From the NCBI GenBank assembly GCA_964643355.1, contig CAZXPW010000001.1, forward strand, positions 124,001 to 188,000: a DNA stretch of 64,000 bases, given 5' to 3'. Both the position numbers and the translations under genes were made by a program. The notes under the pieces are model-generated. The model was not told the DNA's origin. It worked only from the letters and a program-made list of their open reading frames with translations, and did no database searches. Positions 25,092-34,994 of this stretch are shown here, in pieces. The number at the start of each line of letters is the position of its first letter. Position 1 is the first letter of the stretch. The stretch is from FEN-1350 sp964643355. Lineage in GTDB: Bacteria > Planctomycetota > Phycisphaerae > Sedimentisphaerales > Anaerohalosphaeraceae.

Positions 25092-26705
25092 CTAATCGGA
25101 ATATATCTCATAACGCCTTGATTCGTTTCGCGCCGGATTCTGCACCTCTACGGTGATGACCCCGTCGGAATCGCAGCGATACACTTCTGCCACTTCGACA
25201 TCGGAAAACCGGTCCGTCGAAACGATATCCTGTTTCGAAACCGGAGCCGACAAGGGGTATCGGGGATCGTATGGAAACAGAATGTCCGACCAGCTTCGAA
25301 CACCCCGTAACGGCATTCCGTCCGACCCCAGAGATGTGCACTCTAAATAGCGAAGGTGCCCGATATTGTGGGCGGGCCGATACCGGACCACTTTTTCCAA
25401 AGGCGCTTCTCCCCGACGAGGTATCGGCGTCCCAGCGGGAAAAATCGTGTCAAAGATTTCGGTCTGACCATGGTCTCTCAATCGGATCAGGCCGAAATGA
25501 CGCGCGAACACCTCATGGTAACTGATTCGATCCGCCGCACAGATCGCAGCGCCCAGCGCAACCGACTGAAACGGTTTATCCGAAAGAATCACTCGACTGC
25601 CCGGAAACGCGCCGCCGACCATCTCCGACACGAACGGCAACTTGGAAGAACCGCCTACCAGATAGATTGTCAGGGGTTCAATCCCCTCGTTCATTCCGGG
25701 CCATTTGGCCTCTGCGGACCGGATCACCTCCCGTAATGTCGAAACGGCCTGATCCAGCAACGGACAGATTTGTTCGCGGTAAAGGGTCACCGGCAGAGAA
25801 ATCGTTTTCCCGCGCAATCCAAAATCCTGTGGATTGAGAAAGAGACTTTTGACGGTTCCCGTGGAAATCAGCTCTTTTTGGGCACGGGCCTGCCGAAGCA
25901 GAGCATGTCGGGTCAATGGGCCAATCGCCTCGGACGGAAATCCGAGCTTGGACTCAAACATCTCCAGCAAAACTCGGTCAAAATCATCGCCGCCCAAAAG
26001 CTCGATTCCTCCCGAAGCAACGACATGAAAATCATTACCCTCGATCCGAACGACGGACGCGTCGAAGGTGCCGCCCCCCAGATCAAATACAGCCACCGCA
26101 TACGGGTCCTTTGAATTTCCGTTTCGCTTTCCCCCCGTAAGGCAATCCGCCAATTCAATCGCCGATGCGGTGGGCTCGTTCAGAGCGTTGATCACGCGAA
26201 ATCCCGCCCTGCGAAAACACTCGCGGGTGACATATCGTTGCGCTCCGTTCGAATGGGCCGGCCAGGTGATCACCGTTTCCAGCGGTTCGTTTTCGGTGAG
26301 TGCCTGGGAACGACGAATGGAAGAGGCCAGCGCACGCAAAAAATCCGTAAACAAGTCGGCCAGATCAAAATCCCGATCGCCGTGTCCGGCCGCGTCGATT
26401 GTGGATTCGGACGGCGAATTCGGCGACAGAAGTCGGCCTTCCATGTAATTGCGCAATTCCCGCTTGAGAGAAGGAACGAAAATCAGATCGCTCGACTCGC
26501 CCATCTCTACAAATTTACGGTCTGCTTCCAGACCAAACCACCGCTGATCCGTCTCCGGATTAACCAGAATCGCCGAAGGGAAAATCTCCTGAACCATCGT
26601 TCCTCGACTCGTTTGGGCCTGATGCAGTACAACGGAAAAAAGGCCTCGGTCGAAAATCGCGGCAACCGTATTGGTCGTTCCAAAATCGATTCCCAGCCGA
26701 ACCAT
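25092..26705 (-). CDS. Hsp70-family (DnaK-like) chaperone, non-canonical
   Basis: A 537-residue actin-fold ATPase of the Hsp70 family. Phosphate 1 motif: LGIDFGTTNTVAAIFD at the N-terminus. Then VITWPAHSNGAQRYVTRECF, LNEPTASAIE, FDLGGGTFDASVV (phosphate 2), GIELLGGDDFDRVLLEM and IYLVGGSSKLPFVSEM (adenosine motif). It is about 100 residues shorter than DnaK, and the substrate-binding part (about 400-537) diverges strongly. The start at 26705 is set by GGAGG eight bases upstream. A longer frame lacks a ribosome site and family similarity. The GrpE-like gene stop lies 5 bp upstream, so the two are coupled. It is not the housekeeping dnaK: there is no dnaJ. Confidence 0.9.
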   Translation of the reverse strand: MVRLGIDFGTTNTVAAIFDRGLFSVVLHQAQTSRGTMVQEIFPSAILVNPETDQRWFGLEADRKFVEMGESSDLIFVPSLKRELRNYMEGRLLSPNSPSESTIDAAGHGDRDFDLADLFTDFLRALASSIRRSQALTENEPLETVITWPAHSNGAQRYVTRECFRRAGFRVINALNEPTASAIELADCLTGGKRNGNSKDPYAVAVFDLGGGTFDASVVRIEGNDFHVVASGGIELLGGDDFDRVLLEMFESKLGFPSEAIGPLTRHALLRQARAQKELISTGTVKSLFLNPQDFGLRGKTISLPVTLYREQICPLLDQAVSTLREVIRSAEAKWPGMNEGIEPLTIYLVGGSSKLPFVSEMVGGAFPGSRVILSDKPFQSVALGAAICAADRISYHEVFARHFGLIRLRDHGQTEIFDTIFPAGTPIPRRGEAPLEKVVRYRPAHNIGHLRYLECTSLGSDGMPLRGVRSWSDILFPYDPRYPLSAPVSKQDIVSTDRFSDVEVAEVYRCDSDGVITVEVQNPARNESRRYEIYSD

Positions 26706-26709
26706 CGTT

Positions 26710-27441
26710 TTACCTCCGATTGAGGGAAACTTTGGCCGGACTGATGATCCTGCCGTTGACAAATCGAAATCCGGGCTGGAATTGCTCGACAATGGTTCCA
26801 TTGGCCAGATCGCTCCGATGCGCCTCTTCGACGGCCAGATGAATCAGCGAATCAAAAGACTCGCCCGCCCGCGCCTCATAGGACTCAATCCCCGCCAGAG
26901 CAAACACATGATCCAGCGTCTCCATCACACGAATTCGCAATTCCTTTTCCCCTTCGGTCAAATTCAAATGGGCGCAATTCCCCGCAACCTCGTTTCGCAG
27001 GGCCACAAGGGGCGGAAGAATTTCGGCAAACTGATGGTCCACAACATCCGCAACCAGCCGCCGAAATGCAGCCGATGCACGGTCAAGCGGATCTGCCCGG
27101 ACCGAACTTGTTTCTCGACCTCCCCGAATGTGAACCATTTCCGTGACAACTCCCAGCGCGGCGTTCATGTGGAGATGTAACGCCTCTATCGCGGCCTTGA
27201 GACCTTGTTCAACGCGATCCAGCGGATCCTTTTCCGGGCGCGCGGGGATCGCGATGCCGTCTTGCGAGAGAGACGGTTCGTCGGTCTTTTGGATTTCGGT
27301 CTGCACCACACGACGACCTGTCACCGTATGAAGATTGGAGACCACCGGTTTCTTGGCGGCTGCCGGAGAAGGTTTTACCTGTGCCCCTTTTTTGCCCGAA
27401 ACGACTGCTCTTTTCTTCGCCGTATTTTTCGTCTTCGCCAT
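26710..27441 (-). CDS. divergent GrpE-like nucleotide exchange factor
   Basis: A 243-residue protein with a Lys/Ala/Pro-rich, disordered first ~45 residues. A helical middle follows (DRVEQGLKAAIEALHLHMNA and LPPLVALRNEVAGNCAHLNL). The C-terminal beta-like part, with VMETLDHVFALAGIESYEA, GESFDSLIHLAVEEAHRSDL and NGTIVEQFQPGFRFVNGRI-ISPAKV, matches the GrpE head pattern (EPFDPxxHEAV...GTVVEVxxxGYxxNGRVLRPAxV). It lies 5 bp before the Hsp70 gene start, as expected for a dedicated exchange factor. Similarity is by eye over the C-terminal third and is moderately strong. The upstream region lacks a clear ribosome site. Confidence 0.7.
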   Translation of the reverse strand: MAKTKNTAKKRAVVSGKKGAQVKPSPAAAKKPVVSNLHTVTGRRVVQTEIQKTDEPSLSQDGIAIPARPEKDPLDRVEQGLKAAIEALHLHMNAALGVVTEMVHIRGGRETSSVRADPLDRASAAFRRLVADVVDHQFAEILPPLVALRNEVAGNCAHLNLTEGEKELRIRVMETLDHVFALAGIESYEARAGESFDSLIHLAVEEAHRSDLANGTIVEQFQPGFRFVNGRIISPAKVSLNRR

Positions 27442-27783
27442 ACCATTTATATTTCAAAATTTAAACAAAGCAAAAATGTCTTTTCCTCAAATCTATTGAT
27501 TGTACATACCCCCGTTGGTATGGACTTATACAATTATGAGTCCTGTTGCCAACCTGTCAAGGAATTTCCTCTGATCCTATCTTTCCTTTTCCGGAATTTA
27601 TTGGTAGAAAATGCAAATGGCTTTCCGAAGAGAATTCTTGCCGGCAAATGACATGTCGTTCGCAAGTCAATAGACAGAACAAGGGTATCGGGATATCATG
27701 TTGGAACAAGAAATCGCAATGGCCAAAACAAGGATCGATAGATTCGATCCTTTGGGCTTTTTGAACGGAAAGGAAGCTTGCTG
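27442..27783. other. divergent intergenic region, no gene
   Basis: This 342 bp gap between the GrpE-like gene (minus) and an oxidoreductase gene (plus) is AT-rich. I see no gene, no hairpin with a T-run, and no promoter I would defend. Confidence 0.4.
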
Positions 27784-29223
27784 ATGAACAGAATCGAGAG
27801 TCATATCGGACGAATTTCCGCATCCAACGCAGGTCTTCTATCACGCCGAAAGTTTCTGGGTACGATAGGCGCAGCCGCTTCTCTGGCGATTGTCCCTCGG
27901 ACGGCGCTTGGAGGCGAAGGCCAAATCGCACCGAGCGATAAGACCACTGTGGCCTGCATCGGCATGGGCGGCCAGGGCCATGTGAACCTGTTCAACTTCC
28001 TGCAACTCGAGGAGGTTCAGGTCGTCGCGGTCTGCGATGTCAATCGACAGGGAGGGGGTTATATTTCATGGGACTGGATGGAGGGAAAAGAGCAAAAATT
28101 CGGCGGTCGCGATCCAGCCCGGCGTTTGGTTGATGAACACTACACCAAACAGCGAGGTGTCGGAAACTTCGAGGGCTGCCGGGCCTACTCCGATTATCAG
28201 ACGCTTCTCGATAAGGAGGATGTTGATGGTGTCGTGGTGGCCACGCCGGATCATGCTCACGCGGTCGTAACGATGGCCGCGATACGAAAACGAAAGCATG
28301 TGTATTGCGAGAAACCCCTGGCTTACACGGTCGGAGAGGTTCGGCGAATCACCGAGGCCGCCCGCCAGGCCGGTGTGGCCACACAACTGGGCAATCAGGG
28401 ACAGGCCTCCGAGGAGGCACGCTTGGCGCAGGAGATGATCCTCGACAATGCCATTGGCTCTGTACGCCAAGTGCATGTCGTGCTGGGGCCTCGTTTCTGG
28501 GATCCCCCCGTCGGGCCCGGCCGTCCTTCAGAGACCCCCCCTGTTCCCGAAGGTTTCGACTGGGACCTGTGGCTGGGCCCCGCACCGGTCCGGCCCTATC
28601 ATCCGGCCTACCACCCTTGGCGTTGGCGCGACTGGAGAGATTTTGGGACTGGTCCGTTGGGGGATATGGGATGCCATGTGCTCTCGACGGTGTTCAAGGC
28701 CCTTAAGCTGCAATATCCGATCAGCGTCGAAGGGGTATGCACCGAAATCGGGCCGGAGATTTATCCTCGAAACTTCAAAGTGCAGTACGAATTTCCCGCA
28801 CGCGAGGGCATGCCCCCCCTTACGCTCACCTGGCACGACAGCGGTTTCACCCCGCCGCGCCCACCCGAACTCGAGCCCGGACGATCCATCCAGTCGCCCC
28901 TCTATATCGGAGATAAAGGGACGATGATGAATTATTTGTTGATTCCCGAATCAAAACGAAAGGCCTATGGCTCCGCTCCGAAAGTGCTGCCTCGTTCGCC
29001 GGGTCCCTATCGAGAATGGATCAACGCTTGTCGCGGCGGTGAGCCGGCCGGCTCTGACTTTGTTCGACACAGCGGCCCATTGACCGAAACCCCTCTTTTG
29101 GGTAACATCGCCATGCGCCTCGGAAAAAAACTTCTGTGGGACGGCCCCAATATGAAATTCACCGAAGACCCATCCGCCAATCAACATCTGGATCGAGAAT
29201 ATCGAAAGGGTTGGAGCTTGTAA
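27784..29223 (+). CDS. Tat-exported Gfo/Idh/MocA oxidoreductase
   Basis: A 479-residue NAD(P)-dependent oxidoreductase. The N-terminus has a twin-arginine signal (SRRKFLGTIGAAASLAIV), so it is probably exported folded with its cofactor. The Rossmann start is VACIGMGGQGHVNLF, the EKP catalytic motif appears in VYCEKPLAYTVGEVRR, and GWRDFGTGPLGDMGCH-like sequence (RDWRDFGTGPLGDMGCHVL) marks the substrate domain. Planctomycetes carry many such proteins, probably acting on sugars or glycan fragments in the periplasm. The ATG at 27784 is preceded by AAAGGAAG. A TTG two codons upstream is less likely. Confidence 0.9.
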   Translation: MNRIESHIGRISASNAGLLSRRKFLGTIGAAASLAIVPRTALGGEGQIAPSDKTTVACIGMGGQGHVNLFNFLQLEEVQVVAVCDVNRQGGGYISWDWMEGKEQKFGGRDPARRLVDEHYTKQRGVGNFEGCRAYSDYQTLLDKEDVDGVVVATPDHAHAVVTMAAIRKRKHVYCEKPLAYTVGEVRRITEAARQAGVATQLGNQGQASEEARLAQEMILDNAIGSVRQVHVVLGPRFWDPPVGPGRPSETPPVPEGFDWDLWLGPAPVRPYHPAYHPWRWRDWRDFGTGPLGDMGCHVLSTVFKALKLQYPISVEGVCTEIGPEIYPRNFKVQYEFPAREGMPPLTLTWHDSGFTPPRPPELEPGRSIQSPLYIGDKGTMMNYLLIPESKRKAYGSAPKVLPRSPGPYREWINACRGGEPAGSDFVRHSGPLTETPLLGNIAMRLGKKLLWDGPNMKFTEDPSANQHLDREYRKGWSL

Positions 29224-29429
29224 ATACCCCTCCCGGAGTGGATCATTGGTATGTAATCGTCGGATAGGAATTCAGATTCCCGAATTGCATGAAATCGGAC
29301 CACTCTCGTTTGATATCACCGGCAATCGCGGCTTCATCGTCGGCCGAATCGAATGTATCACGATCGCAGCAAAACCTGATTCCGTGAATTCACCATTGTA
29401 TCGGATATCATTCCGCGTTCTTATGGCGA

Positions 29430-32400
29430 TCAAGGCGATTGATAATGAACCGTAATCAAAAGGTTTTCCTCTTTCGAAGGCAGGGAAATAGTACACTGTC
29501 GTGAGTCGAATTGTTCATGGGGCCGGCCGTTGACCTCAACCCTGTCCAGGAGTCGGCCTTCCGGATGTCGAAGACGAACCACAAGAACATCGGGCAACCT
29601 ACGCCGGGGAGGAGAGATCGTCATCTCGACAATCCCCTTCTCCAATCGAGAAAGGATGCAAAAATGAACCGGCCCAAAGCGCGTTGGCATATTGTTCACC
29701 GTCAATAATTGTCCCGCCCGCAACCATTCCGCCGGAATCAGCGGCGCCAACCACAAATCCTTATCCCGCTCCATCACCAGCATGGACCTCGTCTGATGCA
29801 AAAAATATCCCGTCTCATGCGTTTTGTCCCACGCTCCGCTATGCGAAAAATGCTCCCAGAAAGTCAGAACCTCGCGGTTGACCAGCGACGCGATGGAATT
29901 GAAATAGGATCGAAGAAATGGCTTGATATCATCGCGAAGGGCGTAAATCTCGGCATTGCGCGAGTAATACGGTTGCACTTTCGAAAATCCGCCGAGATTG
30001 AACCAGTCTTTTTGATTCCGCTCTGCGGGATAATCGAACCAGCCGTCGGACAGAAACTGAACATCTTCCATATGATTCAGCATTCGGGAAACCTCAGGAT
30101 CGTTGGGTACCAGAACTCCGGTCGGCACAAGTTGATGAGCGCCCAGTTCCACATCATAACACCAGCTCCGCCCGGCGTCCTGACCCGGGAAAAAATCGCC
30201 GAGTTTGCCCGGGCTATGGACTTGCGAAGGATACCATGGAATCCAGGTTCCATCGCGCAGACAAACAACCGGCGATTGAGATTGCGTCCAGCGGTAGGCC
30301 CGCAAGAGATGACCACGAAGCTCGTCAGCCCGCGATTGAAATGGTTTTCCCTGCGGATATCCGGCCTGGCTCAGAATGGTACCCAACTCCCGAAGAGCGG
30401 CGAAAGTATAGGCGTTCATACAGAAATGGTAAGCAAACGAATTCCAGTCGGCAAGAACCCCCGGAGGCATCAGGCCATACCCAGGCATCGGCTTACCCTG
30501 CGGATCCAGTTTGCGGGTCTTGTCCGTCTGTCGAACAATCCACTCCCCGACGCGGATCAATTCGGCCGAATGAGATCGTACCCAGTCCAGATCACCCGTA
30601 AGCTGAACATGCTCGCCAAGAGTCCAGAGATGCCAGACGGTCCCAAATGTTGTGTACCCCGTGGTCAGAAAACCGGCTGGATTGTACCGATGGATAAAAA
30701 ATTCCAGTCCGCGTCGGGCAAAGTCGGAATGGCCGAGAAAATCCATCCCGCGAATGACCGAATGCGCCTCGCTTTCCAGGGGACCATACGACATCGCCGC
30801 GATCCAGGGGGCAACGCGAGATCCCTCCGCTTCGTTTCGTGCCGCAATCAGACACCGAACCTGCGAGGACCGAATCAGATGGTTGAGAAATGCATCCGGA
30901 GTCTCGATTTGCGCGGCGTTTGCCAAAACGGATTTCCAATACGATTCTACTTCCCGCCGCAGAGTCTCTATATCGAATTGTTCAGGCATCACATCGCCCG
31001 GAGAGGGAAGAAAAACGGCAAATTCAACTTTCGATTGCGCGGCAATTTCCCCGTTCCACTGGAATCGACCTTCGGATCCCTCGGGCGTAAGGCCCCCGCT
31101 TGAAATCAGGACAATCGATCCCAAAACGCCGCTATCGCCTCGGAGTCGAAATCCCGATTGTATGGGTTCCAGTTTGGCCGGCTGTTGTTTTCGTTCATGG
31201 GCATAAATGTCCATTGCCAAAGAAATCCAAGCCGGTTGCTGTCGTTGATTAACCAGAACAAATTGGCCGACAAACAATCCCCGGCGACCGATACGGCCGG
31301 GATTCGTTCCGCCCTCATCAATTGGGGCGACAAAGGTTCGTTGAGTGCATTCCAGGCCCTCGTGTTCCCACTTCACCAGAGGAATCGGTAACCATCCCCC
31401 TTCCAGTTGTCGAGATTGACAAACCGGTAATCCAGCCTGAAACCGGAACTGAATCTTTCCGGCCGAACCAAACCCGTCATCGGAAATGTCCCGGCTTGTG
31501 GGAAAACGCACGGTGCCATCCCGATCCACCACATACTTGGTGTTATCACACGCCAGCGACAACAGGACCGGACCTTCCTCCTGGGCCGGATTATGCGTCC
31601 GCTCCATTGCTTGAGCCAATGTCTGATCCGGCATCGCCTTGACTTCCTGGAGCACGGTTTTCTTTTCCGCAATGGATTTCTTGTATTCGGCAAGCGTCAA
31701 TGGCGACGGATCGCGAGTAATGAACAAGTTATGATCCGGAAGATAAACACAGGGATTGGACAAAATGTCTGCCACTGCCACGCCAAACGCCTCCGTCGGC
31801 AATGTGAACTGTAGAACGGTCTGATCTGCCTTCGATGGAGACGACCGAGCATAGCGGACAAAGATCCATACTGGATTCGATAAAGACAACTGGGAAGAAA
31901 CGGATTCCAGGAATTCCCCATTGCGTATGGTAATTCCGACCGGTTGTTGGCACAGGAGCCCCTCCGCTTGTACGCAAATCCGGGCCGTATCCCATCGAGT
32001 TCGCGTGAAGGCCGACAAGGAACGAATGTGCCGCAGTCCCGGAACATTCGGCAAAATCCAGCGAACCTTCTGGGTCAAAAGCAAAGTCCCATCCGGCGAC
32101 TTCAACCATGGCCGAAAGAGAATAGCGTCTGCCCCCGCCGACAGACTGCCCTCCAGCCGCTTCCACTGTCCCTGCCAAACCGACTCTCCAAACCAGCCCT
32201 CGACCCGGATATCGTCGACCGGAAGCTGAGAAACCGGTTGCGGCAATCCCAATCGAAGTTCCCGAATCGCCCTTCGGTCTAACCACTGAAGGCCGATACA
32301 TCCATTTTCCGAATAAACAGGCACTGAATAGATCCCGTCCGGATTGGGGACAAGGTCTTGTTCCAGAAACAAATCATCGGCAAAAAACTCCTCAAGCCGG

Positions 32401-32993
32401 CTGGATCGACAGCCGTTTTTGCGAGAGGGGTCCCAGCTCACAACGCGCCCGAATCGGGCGACATCCACATCGGGCTCACGCGTTTGCGAGGGACAAACAG
32501 ACCTTGTCAGGCGAGCCTCGGCCCAGTTGGCCATATCACAGGTAATTCCGTCGCCCGCATCGGAGACTTCCAGCCGAAGCTCGCCGGCCCCCGCAAGTTC
32601 GACGCGCAACGGCACAGGATCGTTCGCCACCCGAAGGACGCCGCTCTCATACCGCTTCTCTTGATCCACATACACCCGAAATATCACGCTGCCGTCATTC
32701 GATCCGCAGGGCTGCAAACCCACCTCGGCCTCAAAAACCGCAAACGCTCCGTCCAGCAGAATCGCCAGCTCGCCATGGGCATGGTGTCCAATCCCCCTCG
32801 CATATCGATGCCCGTGGATCTGAATCGGTTCTCCCGCCAGGCCGGGCGCATGAGCGGCCGTATCAATTCCCAATTGCCCCCAGGACTGATGGTGGTTGAG
32901 AATCAATTCCGGCATCTCGCTCAAATAACAAGTCTCGGCTGAGATTGCCGGCAACGGACACAAAAAACAGAAAAGGGTTATGGTTATCCGCAT
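29430..32993 (-). CDS. secreted multidomain glycosidase-like protein with NPCBM domain
   Basis: A 1187-residue protein from the ATG at 32993, whose signal peptide is MRITITLFCFLCPLPAISA. Residues ~25-160 are an NPCBM module (GHRYARGIGHHAHGELAILL and CGSNDGSVIFRVYVDQ). A long beta-rich region follows. An (alpha/alpha)6 barrel, about 690-1080, is typical of six-hairpin glycosidases (IRGMDFLGHSDFARRGLEFF, TTFGTVWHLWTLGEH, GRSWCYDVELGAHQL, FWEHFSHSGAWDKTHETGYF), and a C-terminal beta domain ends the chain. AGGAGG lies 11 bases before the ATG, slightly far. The exact GH family is not determined. It is a single gene between an oxidoreductase (convergent) and a small putative membrane protein. Confidence 0.78.
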   Translation of the reverse strand: MRITITLFCFLCPLPAISAETCYLSEMPELILNHHQSWGQLGIDTAAHAPGLAGEPIQIHGHRYARGIGHHAHGELAILLDGAFAVFEAEVGLQPCGSNDGSVIFRVYVDQEKRYESGVLRVANDPVPLRVELAGAGELRLEVSDAGDGITCDMANWAEARLTRSVCPSQTREPDVDVARFGRVVSWDPSRKNGCRSSRLEEFFADDLFLEQDLVPNPDGIYSVPVYSENGCIGLQWLDRRAIRELRLGLPQPVSQLPVDDIRVEGWFGESVWQGQWKRLEGSLSAGADAILFRPWLKSPDGTLLLTQKVRWILPNVPGLRHIRSLSAFTRTRWDTARICVQAEGLLCQQPVGITIRNGEFLESVSSQLSLSNPVWIFVRYARSSPSKADQTVLQFTLPTEAFGVAVADILSNPCVYLPDHNLFITRDPSPLTLAEYKKSIAEKKTVLQEVKAMPDQTLAQAMERTHNPAQEEGPVLLSLACDNTKYVVDRDGTVRFPTSRDISDDGFGSAGKIQFRFQAGLPVCQSRQLEGGWLPIPLVKWEHEGLECTQRTFVAPIDEGGTNPGRIGRRGLFVGQFVLVNQRQQPAWISLAMDIYAHERKQQPAKLEPIQSGFRLRGDSGVLGSIVLISSGGLTPEGSEGRFQWNGEIAAQSKVEFAVFLPSPGDVMPEQFDIETLRREVESYWKSVLANAAQIETPDAFLNHLIRSSQVRCLIAARNEAEGSRVAPWIAAMSYGPLESEAHSVIRGMDFLGHSDFARRGLEFFIHRYNPAGFLTTGYTTFGTVWHLWTLGEHVQLTGDLDWVRSHSAELIRVGEWIVRQTDKTRKLDPQGKPMPGYGLMPPGVLADWNSFAYHFCMNAYTFAALRELGTILSQAGYPQGKPFQSRADELRGHLLRAYRWTQSQSPVVCLRDGTWIPWYPSQVHSPGKLGDFFPGQDAGRSWCYDVELGAHQLVPTGVLVPNDPEVSRMLNHMEDVQFLSDGWFDYPAERNQKDWFNLGGFSKVQPYYSRNAEIYALRDDIKPFLRSYFNSIASLVNREVLTFWEHFSHSGAWDKTHETGYFLHQTRSMLVMERDKDLWLAPLIPAEWLRAGQLLTVNNMPTRFGPVHFCILSRLEKGIVEMTISPPRRRLPDVLVVRLRHPEGRLLDRVEVNGRPHEQFDSRQCTISLPSKEENLLITVHYQSP

Positions 32994-33129
32994 CGAACCA
33001 CAATCCCTCCTACGATTTCCCGACTCCTTCAAGGTGGACATGCCCATTTATCTCCAAAAACCATTCCTTCCGTCATGCAAACGACCAAACAAAACCGAAA
33101 ATTCGACTTTCTTCTCTATTGAGTCGAAT

Positions 33130-33408
33130 TCAATCCTTCATAAGTTGATTCAATACCAGAACCTCTTTGTCTGTCGGACCGTATGCGTTACGCCCCAGAC
33201 GGATGGATTCCCTTACGATCCCGTCGGTTCCGGACTTGACGACTCTCTGCCGGCGAACCGGGGCGACTTCCTCGCCTGCCCGCATATCTCCAAGAACACT
33301 CCCAATATACAGAAAAAAGAGTAGTCCGAAACCCCCGATGGAGCGATAATGTGGATATTTTTTATGCACCAATTGTCTCCGGTTCAAAAACTGCTCAATG
33401 ATTATCAT
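33130..33408 (-). CDS. possible small single-pass membrane protein
   Basis: A 92-residue frame starting MIIIEQFLNRRQLVHKKYPH with GGGG about eight bases upstream. One hydrophobic segment, GGFGLLFFLYIGSVLG, follows a positive stretch. The remainder is basic (VRRQRVVKSG). It ends 137 bp before the large glycosidase start, on the same strand. No family is recognised. The remaining parts of 32994-33543 show no other gene. Treated as tentative because it may be chance. Confidence 0.35.
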   Translation of the reverse strand: MIIIEQFLNRRQLVHKKYPHYRSIGGFGLLFFLYIGSVLGDMRAGEEVAPVRRQRVVKSGTDGIVRESIRLGRNAYGPTDKEVLVLNQLMKD

Positions 33409-33482
33409 CGTTTCCCCGTTTACAGTCAACTGATCCTCGAAAAGAAATGGATTAACCAGAATGCGTCAAACCTTTTCATCGG

Positions 33483-33511
33483 AAAAAAAGGACAGGCGGA
33501 TAGGCCTGTCC
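33483..33511 (-). terminator. rho-independent terminator of the oxidoreductase gene
   Basis: A perfect 8-bp stem (GGACAGGC / GCCTGTCC) with a 6-base loop at 33490-33511 is followed on the minus strand by a run of seven T (33483-33489). It lies 33 bp after the stop of the gene at 33544. Confidence 0.85.
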
Positions 33512-33543
33512 TCAGGATAACGGAAAAACCAGCGAGCGGAAAA

Positions 33544-34917
33544 TTAGACCTTCATCTCCAACGGGCCCCAACCGTTGCGCGGCTCGCGCCAAGCCAGTTC
33601 GTTGATCTTCGGATCATTGGTAATCTCGCCGGCTTCATTCAGCTCGAGCTTTTTTCCAGCCCTGGCGCAAAGGTTACCCAACTGGATATTCGCGGTCATA
33701 AAACCGGCATAGCCGAAGTTGGACTGGCTGAATTCCCGCGGCTTTTCGCCCCTGCAGGCCATAAAGAACTCGGCATGATGTCCGGGAGACCGTTCCAGAA
33801 GCGTCTTCGGTTTTCCGAACTCTTTGCGTTTGGCTTCGGGGATCAGCATGGGGGTCTCCCAGTAATCGCCGATCACCAGCATCTTGCCCTTGGTACCAAT
33901 AATCAGATTGCCGGTCTCGGGAAGCTGGCGACCTTCGCTCTTGAGTTCCTCGGGGACTTCAGGTTTAAAGGGCGTTCCGTCGGCTTTCTTGCCCTCATAC
34001 CAGAAGGTCGTAAATCCGGGCAGGCCGTCTTTGGCACGATAGGTGTTCTTGACGACCATTCCGGCCGGCCACATATCCTTGACGGGGGCTGTCATGATAA
34101 TCGGCTCAGCGGTCGCCGCATAACCCGGTTTCATGATCGCATAGATACCGTCGGTCGTGTGGCAGGCCATGTCGCCCAGAGCGCCGGACCCGAAATCGAC
34201 GAACCCGCGCCATTTGAAGGAATGATAAGTATCCTTCTTGTAGGGACGCATTGCGGCCGGGCCAATCCATGCTTCCCAATCCAGCGTATCCGGAATCGGA
34301 TCGGATCCTTCGGGGCGATCGCCGCCCTGCGGCCAGATGGGACGATTGGTCCATGTGTGAAATTCGACAATATCCCCGACAGCGCCACCCTTGACATATT
34401 CATACGCCAACCGCCAGCCGTTTCCGCCGTGTCCCTGGTTACCCATCTGGGTAACGACTTTGGGATTCGTGGCGTAGGCCTTAGCCAGCAATTGCGCTTC
34501 ACGAACCGACCAGGTCAGGGGCTTTTCCGTATAACAATGGATGCCCATTGAAACGGCCGTCATGGAAGGGGCAAAATGGCTGTGATCGGGAGTTGCGACG
34601 AATACGACATCGAGATCCTTGCCGTGATTTTCGAAAACCTTCCGCCAATCGGTATACCCCACGGCTTTCTCCCAGCCCTTCTTGCCCAGGACGCCATCCC
34701 AACGGGTTTTATCAACTTCGGCGAAGGCGATACACTGCAGGCCGGCCGAATGGGCCTGACCGGTATGGCTGCCGGCCTGGCCGCCGGCTGCGATAAATCC
34801 AACCTGGAGTTTTTCGTTGAGTCCCTGAGCCCGGATCAGACTCGGGAAACCAATCGTACATGCAGCTCCTATCGCAGCGGAGCATTTCACAAATTGACGA
34901 CGGGTCATGTTTGACAT
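33544..34917 (-). CDS. Tat-exported Gfo/Idh/MocA oxidoreductase
   Basis: A 457-residue paralogue of the enzyme at 27784. The Tat signal is TRRQFVKCSAAIGAACTIGF, followed by LQVGFIAAGGQAGSHTG (Rossmann), DVVFVATPDHSHFAPSM and YTEKPLTWSVREAQL (EKP motif). The substrate domain has GFVDFGSGALGDMACHTTDG. AAGGAG eight bases upstream fixes the start. A minus-strand promoter (34995-35023) lies about 70 bp upstream of the start and a strong terminator lies 33 bp after the stop, so it is probably a single-gene unit. Substrate unknown, likely a sugar derivative. Confidence 0.92.
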   Translation of the reverse strand: MSNMTRRQFVKCSAAIGAACTIGFPSLIRAQGLNEKLQVGFIAAGGQAGSHTGQAHSAGLQCIAFAEVDKTRWDGVLGKKGWEKAVGYTDWRKVFENHGKDLDVVFVATPDHSHFAPSMTAVSMGIHCYTEKPLTWSVREAQLLAKAYATNPKVVTQMGNQGHGGNGWRLAYEYVKGGAVGDIVEFHTWTNRPIWPQGGDRPEGSDPIPDTLDWEAWIGPAAMRPYKKDTYHSFKWRGFVDFGSGALGDMACHTTDGIYAIMKPGYAATAEPIIMTAPVKDMWPAGMVVKNTYRAKDGLPGFTTFWYEGKKADGTPFKPEVPEELKSEGRQLPETGNLIIGTKGKMLVIGDYWETPMLIPEAKRKEFGKPKTLLERSPGHHAEFFMACRGEKPREFSQSNFGYAGFMTANIQLGNLCARAGKKLELNEAGEITNDPKINELAWREPRNGWGPLEMKV

Positions 34918-34994
34918 GCGCTGGACTCCTTAAATGTATTTCGATAACAACTTGTTTTCCTATCCGATAGGACACCGGCCTATCTGTTCAAGAC

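Noticed and set aside
29709..31103. 464-residue plus-strand frame
   Set aside because: Antisense of the NPCBM glycosidase gene; basic, irregular composition.
33349..34551. 400-residue plus-strand frame
   Set aside because: It is the antisense of the Gfo/Idh/MocA gene and shows no family features.
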